29,283 bases of DNA, from the IMG/VR virus record IMGVR_UViG_3300031857_001001, positions 1 to 29,283 of that record, one strand, 5' to 3'. Origin of the DNA: a virus. Position 1 is the stretch's first letter. Each line of letters begins with the position of its first letter. Below, one piece after another: positions 1 through 5,925 of the stretch. The notes beneath the pieces were generated by a model. It did no database searches. It saw only the letters and a list, made by a program, of their open reading frames with translations, and was not told the origin of the DNA. A program made the translations under genes and the position numbers.

Positions 1-781
1 GAAGAATAGTACTAGAATCGTTGTCCAGATTAGCAACAACCCATTTGCGAACTTCCGCAAAGTTTTTTTCTTTGAGGTATTTGATGAGGTCATTTACTGA
101 AACGTCTGAGAAAGATGCAAGAATGCCAGCGTCGATTTTCCCTCCTGTAGAATACCTTTGGCATTCGTTGAGGACTCTCCGAAAATCGGGGAAGTGTTTT
201 GATACAAGTTCTGCAACAACTTTTTCATCGTACTCAATTTTTTCCTGATCCAAGATCGTTTGGAGACGCTTGAAGAAGGATCCTGCGAGTTGTGCCCGCT
301 GCTTCCCTTTGATTGTGAAGTCAATGACGGCACATCGGGAGTGGAGGGGTTCAATGATCTTGTTCTTGTAGTTACAGGTGAAGATGAATCGGCAGTTGCT
401 ATAAAATGCCTCAATATTTGCCCGTAGTAAGAGTTGTACATCATTGCCGGTGTTGTCTGCTTCGTCAATGATGATGACTTTGTGTTTAGAAGATCCCGTA
501 AGTGATACGGTCGAAGCGAAGTTCTTCGCTTGGTTCCGTACAGTATCCAAGAAACGTCCTTCGTCGGATCCGTTGATGACATAAAAATCTGCTCCTAGTT
601 CATTACATAATGCTTTTGCGATTGTGGTTTTACCAATACCCGGAGGTCCAGCAAGAAGGAGATTTGGAATCTCACCCTTCTCCACAAACTCCTTGAATGT
701 TTTTTTAGTATCATCAGGAAGAATACAGTCATCAATAACTTGAGGACGATACTTTTCCACAAAAAGAAATTCACTTGTCAT
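1..781 (-). CDS. 44: Sliding clamp loader large subunit gp44 (partial, C-terminus outside window)
   Basis: AAA+ ATPase that, with gp62, opens and loads the gp45 clamp onto primer-template DNA. About 260 residues are visible, against roughly 319 in T4 gp44, so about 60 C-terminal residues lie beyond the left edge. The start is ATG at 781, giving MTSEFLFVEKYRP, a typical clamp-loader N-terminus. Walker A GPPGIGKT is at residues 45-52, Walker B IIIDEAD at 103-109, and the arginine-finger motif SRC at 148-150. No Shine-Dalgarno is seen; the leader reads ATAAATTATG. In T4, gene 44 directly follows gene 45, but here five other genes separate them. gp62 is expected just outside the window. The family assignment is secure. 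Confidence 0.95.
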   Translation of the reverse strand, partial: MTSEFLFVEKYRPQVIDDCILPDDTKKTFKEFVEKGEIPNLLLAGPPGIGKTTIAKALCNELGADFYVINGSDEGRFLDTVRNQAKNFASTVSLTGSSKHKVIIIDEADNTGNDVQLLLRANIEAFYSNCRFIFTCNYKNKIIEPLHSRCAVIDFTIKGKQRAQLAGSFFKRLQTILDQEKIEYDEKVVAELVSKHFPDFRRVLNECQRYSTGGKIDAGILASFSDVSVNDLIKYLKEKNFAEVRKWVVANLDNDSSTIL

Positions 782-793
782 AATTTATACAGA

Positions 794-1042
794 TCAATTT
801 AATTCAAACTTACGATTAATATACTGATTTAAATCGCGAATAATGCTACGAAGTTCAGAAACTCTTTCAAAGTCATCAAGAAAATTACTACCAATCAAAG
901 TATCAGATATTAGTATAGCAGATCTACCGACAGCACTGGCGTGTTCAAAACAATTTTCCGAATATTGTTCTTCATAATTTTCGGATTCATCATCTGCTGT
1001 ATAAAATTCGGGAAGGCAGAAATGATTTTTTTTAAGTTTCAT
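794..1042 (-). CDS. Small acidic protein of unknown function (82 aa)
   Basis: I do not recognise this protein. It is acidic, with Asp/Glu-rich stretches (DDESENYEE near residues 17-25) and a predicted helical C-terminal half rich in Leu, Ile and Arg. There is no signal peptide, membrane segment or clear enzymatic motif. Its leader, ATAAATTATG, matches that of gp44 immediately downstream and lacks a Shine-Dalgarno. It ends 12 bases before gp44, so co-transcription with replication genes is likely. Its size, its acidity and its place in a variable cluster between gp45 and gp44 would suit a host-takeover or accessory protein, but that is only inference. Confidence 0.7.
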   Translation of the reverse strand: MKLKKNHFCLPEFYTADDESENYEEQYSENCFEHASAVGRSAILISDTLIGSNFLDDFERVSELRSIIRDLNQYINRKFELN

Positions 1043-1045
1043 AAT

Positions 1046-1390
1046 TTATAATTCAATGTTTGGGGCAATGACTGCACCATTTAAACGACTATCTGGATTT
1101 TTAGAATCATAATATCTTACAACAGTACTTCCAGAACCACCAGAACCACCAGATCCAACATAAGATCCATAATAGTATGTTCTTATTTGAGGTTGTTCTG
1201 TGACTGCTACATCATCAACAAACCAAACATTATACTCTTTACAATTATCATCAAAATGCTTTGCCAACTGCCAATGGGTTTGTGTATGTAGAGTATCTTG
1301 TTCTAATTCTTCAACAGAAGCATATTCCAAAAAAATGGAATATAGATATGAATCCAACTCCTTTGAAGGATGAAAGTATTTGTCATCCAT
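1046..1390 (-). CDS. Unknown protein with Gly-Ser linker (114 aa)
   Basis: I do not recognise this protein. An acidic, aromatic-rich N-terminal part (residues 1-75; motifs FLEYASVEELEQD and YNVWFVDDVAV) is joined to a short C-terminal part (about 90-114) by the flexible linker GSGGSGGSGS at about residues 79-88. That linker is encoded by a perfect or near-perfect 9-base tandem repeat (1131-1157). The start is ATG at 1390, preceded by AGGATG, a usable Shine-Dalgarno. It ends 4 bases before the 82-aa gene and lies 16 bases after the 78-aa gene, so these three probably share a transcript. A natural Gly-Ser linker suggests two separately folding parts, but no function can be assigned. Confidence 0.7.
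   Translation of the reverse strand: MDDKYFHPSKELDSYLYSIFLEYASVEELEQDTLHTQTHWQLAKHFDDNCKEYNVWFVDDVAVTEQPQIRTYYYGSYVGSGGSGGSGSTVVRYYDSKNPDSRLNGAVIAPNIEL
1131..1157. repeat. Three-copy 9-bp tandem repeat encoding the Gly-Ser linker
   Basis: Units CCAGAACCA, CCAGAACCA and CCAGATCCA lie head to tail (1131-1139, 1140-1148, 1149-1157; plus-strand reading). The repeat is in frame with the 114-aa gene and encodes Gly/Ser residues of its linker. Because the unit is a whole number of codons, slippage here would change linker length without breaking the frame. Confidence 0.85.
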
Positions 1391-1405
1391 TACATCCTAT
1401 CATAA

Positions 1406-1642
1406 TCAATACAATACAATAACTTCTGCGTCTTCAAAATCACCATCCCAATCTCCATTATTATAACTTTCTTCATAAGTTATTTGAGAAATATAGGAAT
1501 TAGTAATTTTAGTCTTATTCTTTTTTACATTTACTTCATACAATGCAATATCTGCATCATATCCACCCAATCCCGACTCAATAACAACTTCCTTATCTTC
1601 ACGATAATATTGGAGCAATTCAATAAGTTCTTTTACTTTCAT
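1406..1642 (-). CDS. Small conserved phage-type protein of unknown function (78 aa)
   Basis: The N-terminus MKVKELIELLQ, followed by a charged turn, EVVIES and GLGGYDADI, has the layout of a common family of small phage and bacterial proteins (MKVKELIxxLxxxxxDxxVV, then a Gly-Gly loop), none with a well-defined function to my knowledge. The C-terminus is acidic (DWDGDFEDAEVIVLY). There are no membrane or catalytic signatures. The start is ATG at 1642, behind an A-rich leader without a clear Shine-Dalgarno. An 88-base gap separates it from the upstream 170-aa gene; I see no convincing promoter or terminator in that gap. It leads the short cluster of three unknown genes before gp44. Confidence 0.7.
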   Translation of the reverse strand: MKVKELIELLQYYREDKEVVIESGLGGYDADIALYEVNVKKNKTKITNSYISQITYEESYNNGDWDGDFEDAEVIVLY

Positions 1643-1730
1643 AATTTTTCACAAATAAAAATAATCAAGTGCAATCCAAAATTAGGCGATAAACAACAAT
1701 CTTTGAGGCAAAAAAGTGTTAGTGCCCTAC

Positions 1731-2243
1731 TTATACTACCCATTCTGGACGCCTCTGGGGCATACGAAGATAGTTGTCCTTTACCCAAGTTTTTGAGGAA
1801 ATATACCTTTTATATGCCTCAAATGTATCTATAGAGGTATCAAATTTATATTCATCGGGCATAGCACGAACAAATGGAGTGACTTCAGTAATCTTTCCTT
1901 TGGGGAAAAGATAATAAGCAGCAAGTAGAGTATTATAACACGAATGCTGCTTACCGTATCTCAGCATATATTCATCACACAGATTCATACCGTGCTTGAT
2001 CAACCAGTAAGCATTGTGGACACTCTCCGCTGCCCACTTGGTACAGGGATGGTTCCTGAATGCCCCCTTGGTGGTGCTGTAAGGCGTCCCATCTGCCTTG
2101 GGTAGGGTTCCATACCCATGATACCACTCAGACGCCACTATGGACAGCATCTGGCAGCATTCAAGGGCCATCTTCGTTACGTGACGGTCAGGAAGTACAA
2201 TAGCACTCTCCGCAGGAAATGGAGAAGTAACAAATATGTTCAA
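1731..2243 (-). CDS. Conserved phage protein of unknown function (170 aa)
   Basis: The N-terminus MNIFVTSPFPAESAIVLPDR, then HVTKMALECCQMLS and a NHPCTKWAAES segment near residues 63-73, belong to a family I associate with phages and environmental bacteria, usually annotated as hypothetical. The C-terminus ends MPQRRPEWVV. A very distant likeness to pyrimidine-dimer glycosylases (basic helices, a Pro-x-Trp C-terminus) is possible, but I cannot establish it. The protein is rich in Tyr, Trp, His and Cys and predicted soluble. It lies only 2 bases after the HNH-endonuclease gene, so it is probably on the same transcript. Base composition is slightly more GC-rich than the adjoining small genes, which may mean a separate origin. 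Confidence 0.75.
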   Translation of the reverse strand: MNIFVTSPFPAESAIVLPDRHVTKMALECCQMLSIVASEWYHGYGTLPKADGTPYSTTKGAFRNHPCTKWAAESVHNAYWLIKHGMNLCDEYMLRYGKQHSCYNTLLAAYYLFPKGKITEVTPFVRAMPDEYKFDTSIDTFEAYKRYISSKTWVKDNYLRMPQRRPEWVV

Positions 2244-2245
2244 GA

Positions 2246-2827
2246 TTAATTCCTCAATGTTTTGTAGTAATGAACCAATAGTTCTAACTCTTCAACTGTA
2301 GCATCTCTTTTTAAGATGTTTGCCCTTCTACTGACGACTGTAATATTTCCTTTTATATAACCTTTGGAACTATCTATCCTGTCAACACTAGGAGCAAACA
2401 TCCAGGTTTTTTTATCTTCTCTTTTTAAGTCAAATCCAAATACGGGGCATTTTTCTGGAATAATTATATCTTCTAAATCAATAGAAAATTCTCTTCCAGT
2501 TTGTTTACATCTTGACTTAATATTTTTATAAAGAAGTTTAGCAGCATCTTCTTTCCAATCTTTATTTAATTTTTGAACTTGTCGGATTCTTGCGGAACAT
2601 TTTTTACAAGTATTCTTTGTTCCAGAATTGGAGTTCCACTTATCAATCAAACTAAATTTATTAAGATTTAGAGATTGATTGCATTCTTCACAAATTTTAT
2701 ATCGGTTTGGATTTTCTTCTCTTTTTTTCATACCAAATTCTCTTGCATTATACACATTCATACATTTACAAGAGCAGAACTTTTTTTGTCTTTTTTTAAG
2801 AGAAGAATTACATTCCAAACAATACAT
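2246..2827 (-). CDS. HNH-type endonuclease with N-terminal zinc ribbons (likely homing endonuclease)
   Basis: Two cysteine modules come first: CLECN with CSCKC, then CEEC with CKKC, separated by about 28 residues. The C-terminal third carries a nuclease-like block: PEKCPVFGFDL, then APSVDRIDSSKGYIKGN and VVSRRANILKRDAT. This SVDRID/GYxxGN arrangement recurs in phage HNH-family endonucleases that bind and cut DNA, and many are mobile. A TTG codon at 2842 could extend the frame by five residues, but I chose ATG at 2827 because GGAAG sits about 8 bases upstream. The gene has its own late promoter motif (2852-2859) and sits directly behind the sliding clamp gene, a common pattern for free-standing homing genes. 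The target site is unknown. Confidence 0.8.
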   Translation of the reverse strand: MYCLECNSSLKKRQKKFCSCKCMNVYNAREFGMKKREENPNRYKICEECNQSLNLNKFSLIDKWNSNSGTKNTCKKCSARIRQVQKLNKDWKEDAAKLLYKNIKSRCKQTGREFSIDLEDIIIPEKCPVFGFDLKREDKKTWMFAPSVDRIDSSKGYIKGNITVVSRRANILKRDATVEELELLVHYYKTLRN

Positions 2828-2851
2828 TTGCTTATCTTCCAACTACATAAT

Positions 2852-2859
2852 TATTTATA
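2852..2859 (-). promoter_or_regulatory. T4-type late promoter motif TATAAATA before the HNH gene
   Basis: A perfect match to the T4 late promoter element TATAAATA, recognised by RNA polymerase carrying gp55 (encoded in this window). It lies between the gp45 stop and the HNH start, about 25 bases upstream of the ATG at 2827. Placement in the only gap between two otherwise packed genes supports function. Confidence 0.65.
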
Positions 2860-2879
2860 AAAAGAATACTCTCAGATGT

Positions 2880-3545
2880 TCACCCAAAAGTGCTGTCGGG
2901 TTCAAGAGCGATATAATATGTTACATCAAATCCAGTATTCTTAAATCGGGAAAGAAGTTTCTGAGAAATCACAACCTCATAAGAACCAGGAATAATCTTG
3001 ATATTTTCCACTTTAAAGTTGAAGGAAAATACTTCATCAGTTTCACCAACAACAATAGAGAAATCATTAGAGGTATCATTCTTCTTATCGCGAACCACAA
3101 GTTTCACCACATCAGCTTCGCCAACCACAGACAAGTCAGGCAGTTGATACACAGCAGCAGCCTTAAGCAGTTTATCAAGTTCTTTGGTATCAAGAAGGAA
3201 ACAAACATCTTCACTTGGAAGGGAAATGGATTTATCAGGAGGAGTGACAATTACATTGGGATCTGCAAAGAAGTATTTGGAGCGCGATTTGCCTTCTTTG
3301 ATGACAACATAATTATCATTCCCAAAATCAAGTTCCGCATTTTGGTGAAGATTAAGACCATTCAGGAATTGATTGAGGTCATAGATACCGAAATCCTTGG
3401 GTAGTTCTTCTTCAATTGTTGCTTCTGCAAGAATATTTTTCATTACAGAAATAGTACGAAGAGAATTTCCTTCTTTAAAAAGAATAGATTGATTGATAGA
3501 AGAGAAGTTCTTAAGAAGAGTCAGAGTTTTATCAGAGAGTTTCAT
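2880..3545 (-). CDS. 45: Sliding clamp gp45 (DNA polymerase processivity factor)
   Basis: Trimeric ring that tethers DNA polymerase gp43 to DNA and, in T4, also activates late transcription through gp55 and gp33. The product is 221 residues (T4 228). It starts MKLSDKTLTLLKNFSSIN and contains the characteristic FGIYDLNQFLNGL strand near residues 52-64 and a PDLSVVGEADVV segment, both typical of T4-type clamps. The start is ATG at 3545, 5 bases after the stop of the DUF3310-like gene, so the two are probably cotranscribed. Here it is followed by an HNH gene and unknown genes rather than directly by gp44. Identification is firm. Confidence 0.95.
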   Translation of the reverse strand: MKLSDKTLTLLKNFSSINQSILFKEGNSLRTISVMKNILAEATIEEELPKDFGIYDLNQFLNGLNLHQNAELDFGNDNYVVIKEGKSRSKYFFADPNVIVTPPDKSISLPSEDVCFLLDTKELDKLLKAAAVYQLPDLSVVGEADVVKLVVRDKKNDTSNDFSIVVGETDEVFSFNFKVENIKIIPGSYEVVISQKLLSRFKNTGFDVTYYIALEPDSTFG

Positions 3546-3550
3546 AATGT

Positions 3551-3877
3551 TCAGCGAAATTCAGAGAGACCGTTATCTTTGCGGGAATAGTGCCCATCAA
3601 AGTGAAGCAGAAGCATAGCATAGTGAATCACTTTCAGCAAATCCCGCTTGTTGCGCCCATCTTTATCACCATAACGAGACCCATATTTCAAAATATTTGA
3701 TTGACAAAATCCAGGAGCAAGGTCTTTTGCTGCCATCAGATCAATAGTTTGAATATTCCTATAATCTTCGCTGTGACCACAGTAATGACTTCCATAAGTA
3801 CTAGTCACATAATCCTCAATATCTTTCAGGATTTTATCTTCGTTATATTTCCAAAGATGATTTGTTGTTTCGTTCAT
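3551..3877 (-). CDS. DUF3310-like protein (108 aa)
   Basis: The core, YGSHYCG then IQTIDLMAAKDLAPGFCQSN, ILKYGSRYG and NKRDLLKVIHYAMLLL, matches the general layout of DUF3310 (SaV-like) phage proteins: a His-Tyr start, an ID-L helix, GFCxxNxxKY, then K-D-L-x-K. These are sometimes called nucleotide-kinase-like, without solid evidence. The open frame extends to 3964, but that start would overlap the cobS-like gene by 23 bases and put a rho-independent terminator (3904-3933) inside the coding region. I therefore prefer ATG at 3877 (MNETTNHLWKYN); ATG at 3904 is a second option. It lies just upstream of gp45, so a role in phage DNA metabolism is possible. No promoter could be assigned between the terminator and this start. 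Confidence 0.7.
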   Translation of the reverse strand: MNETTNHLWKYNEDKILKDIEDYVTSTYGSHYCGHSEDYRNIQTIDLMAAKDLAPGFCQSNILKYGSRYGDKDGRNKRDLLKVIHYAMLLLHFDGHYSRKDNGLSEFR

Positions 3878-3903
3878 ATTAATAGTAAAGGTTGGATCAA
3901 TCA

Positions 3904-3933
3904 TAAAAAGAGGGAAGGTATAGTTACCTTCCC
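3904..3933 (-). terminator. Rho-independent terminator after the cobS-like gene
   Basis: A perfect 9-bp stem (GGGAAGGTA paired with TACCTTCCC, 3912-3920 and 3925-3933) with a 4-base loop is followed on the minus strand by TCTTTTT. It begins 9 bases beyond the cobS-like stop codon, which closes the transcription unit to its right. Confidence 0.85.
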
Positions 3934-3941
3934 ATATTATA

Positions 3942-5096
3942 TCAGAAAATGTTCTTTGGTGCAACCTCTTCGGTAGCTTCTTTGGTAGGCATTACAAAAT
4001 CAGCATCAATTTTATCGTACAACTCAAGGAACGCAGTTTTAGTTTCATCGTCAAAACGATTCACACAAACTTGAATTGCCTTTGCTTTGTCATTGAAAAT
4101 AGAGTATGCGCGAAGGATATGAACCAAACGACGAGTACTGATAATTTCCTCAATACCACCATCATAGAAGGTCTTACGAATTACATCACCCCAATCAACA
4201 AGACGTTTGCAGAATTCGCGATCTTCCACACCAAGATCCAGAGCAATACCCTCAAGAATCTTTTGTTCCACGGAAGGTGCAGGATAGGACTGCTCAAAGG
4301 TCACAGGGAAACGCTCAAGGAATGCTTCATTCAGAACGTTAGTACCAATGAAACGACCATCATCAGAACCTTTGCCTTTAGTGTTTGCGGTGGCAATCAC
4401 ATTGAATCCAGCAGCAGGTTTGACAAACCGACCAATCTTTTTCAGGAAGACACCTTTACCTTCCAGAACGGATTGCAGACAGAGAATCTTGTTAGATGCA
4501 AGGTCAATCTCGTCAAGCAGCAGGATAGCACCACGCTCAAGTGCCTCAATCACAGGACCATTGTGCCAGGCAGTTTCGCCATTCACAAGACGGAAACCGC
4601 CGATCAGATCATCCTCGTCAGTCTCAATAGTAATATTGACACGGATCAATTCGCGACCAAGTTGAGCACACGCTTGCTCCACACCGAACGTTTTACCATT
4701 ACCCGAAAGACCCGTAACGAACGTAGGATAAAAGAGACGGGAGTGAATAATTTTTTTAACATCATTGAAGTTACCAAACTTGACGAAAGTAGCATCTTTA
4801 TCAGGAATAAGGTTTTGGTGATGTTCGGGAAGGACAGCAACATTCTGGAAGGAACGCTCAATCTCTTCCACACGTTCTTGAGTCACCTCAAGATTCCATT
4901 TGCCACGACCAACTTTGAAGGGGTCAAGTCGCTTAGTGACAGTAGGATAGGAAAGATTTTTAGAAGCACAATAACCCCGCACATCGGCAGAAGTAATGGT
5001 GTCCCCGAAAGTAGTTTTCAGATCGTCAATAATTTGATTGTCATTCATTTTGATACGAGGCATAACGTAGTGGTTTTGTTTTTCAACTGTAGTCAT
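3942..5096 (-). CDS. cobS: CobS-like MoxR/CbbQ-class AAA+ ATPase
   Basis: AAA+ ATPase of 384 residues. Walker A GLSGNGKT is at residues 129-136, Walker B ILLLDEID at 191-198, sensor 1 ATANT at 235-239, and arginine finger ERF at 261-263. The N-terminal 100 residues look like a phage-specific DNA- or partner-binding part (TITSADVRGYCASKNLSY resembles a small helical motif). T4-like cyanophages carry this gene as cobS, after the cobaltochelatase ATPase, yet no CobN or other cobalamin gene is visible here. MoxR-class ATPases normally work with a VWA-domain partner, and one is encoded upstream at 5921-8077. It is preceded by a weak hairpin (5105-5128) and followed by a strong terminator. The family is secure, but a role in cobalamin synthesis is uncertain. 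Confidence 0.9.
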   Translation of the reverse strand: MTTVEKQNHYVMPRIKMNDNQIIDDLKTTFGDTITSADVRGYCASKNLSYPTVTKRLDPFKVGRGKWNLEVTQERVEEIERSFQNVAVLPEHHQNLIPDKDATFVKFGNFNDVKKIIHSRLFYPTFVTGLSGNGKTFGVEQACAQLGRELIRVNITIETDEDDLIGGFRLVNGETAWHNGPVIEALERGAILLLDEIDLASNKILCLQSVLEGKGVFLKKIGRFVKPAAGFNVIATANTKGKGSDDGRFIGTNVLNEAFLERFPVTFEQSYPAPSVEQKILEGIALDLGVEDREFCKRLVDWGDVIRKTFYDGGIEEIISTRRLVHILRAYSIFNDKAKAIQVCVNRFDDETKTAFLELYDKIDADFVMPTKEATEEVAPKNIF

Positions 5097-5104
5097 TATA
5101 AGGC

Positions 5105-5128
5105 AAAAGGGAGTCGGGCAGGACTCCC
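5105..5128 (-). terminator. Hairpin with short T run upstream of the cobS-like gene (possible weak terminator)
   Basis: A perfect 7-bp stem (GGGAGTC with GACTCCC, 5109-5115 and 5122-5128) and 6-base loop is followed on the minus strand by TTTTG. The T run is short, so it may attenuate rather than stop transcription entering the cobS-like gene, whose ATG is at 5096. It could also be an mRNA-stabilising or processing hairpin. Confidence 0.5.
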
Positions 5129-5160
5129 AGTGGCCAGTTCATCAAGTGGACCCATATTTG

Positions 5161-5316
5161 TTAAATGGTGTCCCTAAATTTATATGTGTATTGTGGATAG
5201 AATTTTTTTACGATATGAGGAACTCCATATCGCCCAAGGTGTCCATTTCCTTCCCAGCGAATATAAACTATTTTTTTATCTTCGTCAACTGAATGTTGAA
5301 ATGGAAATTTGTTCAT
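5161..5316 (-). CDS. Small ORF between internal protein and cobS-like gene (51 aa)
   Basis: The ATG at 5316 opens a 51-codon frame beginning MNKFPFQHSVDEDKK and ending YTYKFRDTI. It has no recognisable domain, but the composition is protein-like: mixed charge, aromatic-rich (IRWEGNGHLGRYG), predicted beta. It starts 7 bases after the stop of the internal-protein gene and fills an otherwise empty 225-base gap between two solid genes, so translational coupling is plausible. There is no strong Shine-Dalgarno. An overlapping ATG at 5321 stops after two codons. This is a plausible gene with no assignable function. Confidence 0.5.
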   Translation of the reverse strand: MNKFPFQHSVDEDKKIVYIRWEGNGHLGRYGVPHIVKKFYPQYTYKFRDTI

Positions 5317-5322
5317 CTCATT

Positions 5323-5895
5323 TTAATTAATTTTTGCTTTAGTCTTTGCAACATCAGAACTTGAGTCTTTTGCGTGCTTCATCAAACGAATAAGTTCGGT
5401 GACTTTTTTCTTTCTCTTTTCTTCTGCTTTTTGTTCAGGAGATTTTCTTGTTATGAATAATTCTTGAACATACTCTTCTGTTGCTGCTGCTTTTCCACTA
5501 TACTTTTTAGTTTTATTCTTTTGTGAGTTTTTTTCAATCTCGCGAGAAATAAGTTTCCTCTTGAGTACCATTCTTTTACTCAAAGGAGGAGGATTACCAA
5601 TTGCATTCGCAACTGTCATTCCGATACCTTCTTCAATCTCAACATCTTCAGGAAGACCAAGTTTTTTTCCTGCGGCATTCATTCTTTTTTTAGTGTCTGC
5701 TCTTCTATTTTTTTCTGCTTCTTTTTTGTGATCTACATTGTACCCGCCCTGAAATTTAGAAAAATCGGGGAGTGGTTTTCTGTCTTTATAATCTTCATAG
5801 TCTCTACCACGAACTGCTGGGCGCAAAGAAGTCCTAGATTTGGAATAACTTGAACGCCCATAAACTTCAGTAATAAAGTCTTGAAATGTTTTCAT
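5323..5895 (-). CDS. Putative internal (capsid-packaged) protein with T4-type capsid-targeting leader
   Basis: A 190-residue basic protein with 32 Lys and 15 Arg, about 25 percent of all residues. The first ten residues, MKTFQDFITE, match closely the capsid-targeting leader of T4 internal proteins IPI and IPIII (MKTYQEFIAE), which the gp21 protease cuts after that glutamate. Further I/L-x-E sites occur at LPE (81-83) and IEE (87-89). In T4 such proteins are packed in the head and injected with the DNA, for example to inhibit host nucleases. A perfect late promoter motif (5918-5925) precedes it, fitting late expression with the prohead genes. It lies between an HExxH-VWA gene and a CobS-like gene. 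The packaging role is inferred; the molecular target of the protein is unknown. Confidence 0.75.
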   Translation of the reverse strand: MKTFQDFITEVYGRSSYSKSRTSLRPAVRGRDYEDYKDRKPLPDFSKFQGGYNVDHKKEAEKNRRADTKKRMNAAGKKLGLPEDVEIEEGIGMTVANAIGNPPPLSKRMVLKRKLISREIEKNSQKNKTKKYSGKAAATEEYVQELFITRKSPEQKAEEKRKKKVTELIRLMKHAKDSSSDVAKTKAKIN

Positions 5896-5917
5896 ATCCC
5901 TAAAATACTTTTAGAGA

Positions 5918-5925
5918 TATTTATA
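5918..5925 (-). promoter_or_regulatory. Late promoter motif TATAAATA overlapping the stop of the VWA gene
   Basis: A perfect TATAAATA whose internal TAA is the stop codon of the VWA-protein gene (5921-5923). It lies about 23 bases upstream of the internal-protein ATG, so that gene can be expressed late independently of the VWA gene. Confidence 0.7.

Noticed and set aside
94-582. 162-codon minus-strand ORF
   Set aside because: Out-of-frame shadow of gp44, which is open across the whole stretch with Walker motifs.
2679-3404. 241-codon plus-strand open frame
   Set aside because: Antisense to the HNH gene and gp45, with no plausible start signal or homology pattern.
3942-5096. Cobalamin biosynthesis role for the CobS-like protein
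   Set aside because: No CobN or other cobalamin gene is in the window, and the ATPase shares its unit with a VWA protein; the name is kept as family label only.
5095-5100. Perfect TATAAT just before the cobS-like gene
   Set aside because: It overlaps the ATG, so transcription would begin inside the gene, and no -35 box lies at 16-18 bases.
4071-5177. 368-codon open frame on the plus strand
   Set aside because: Lies antisense to the cobS-like gene. Its translation shows no domain and low-complexity Thr/Asn content; the minus strand has intact AAA+ motifs.
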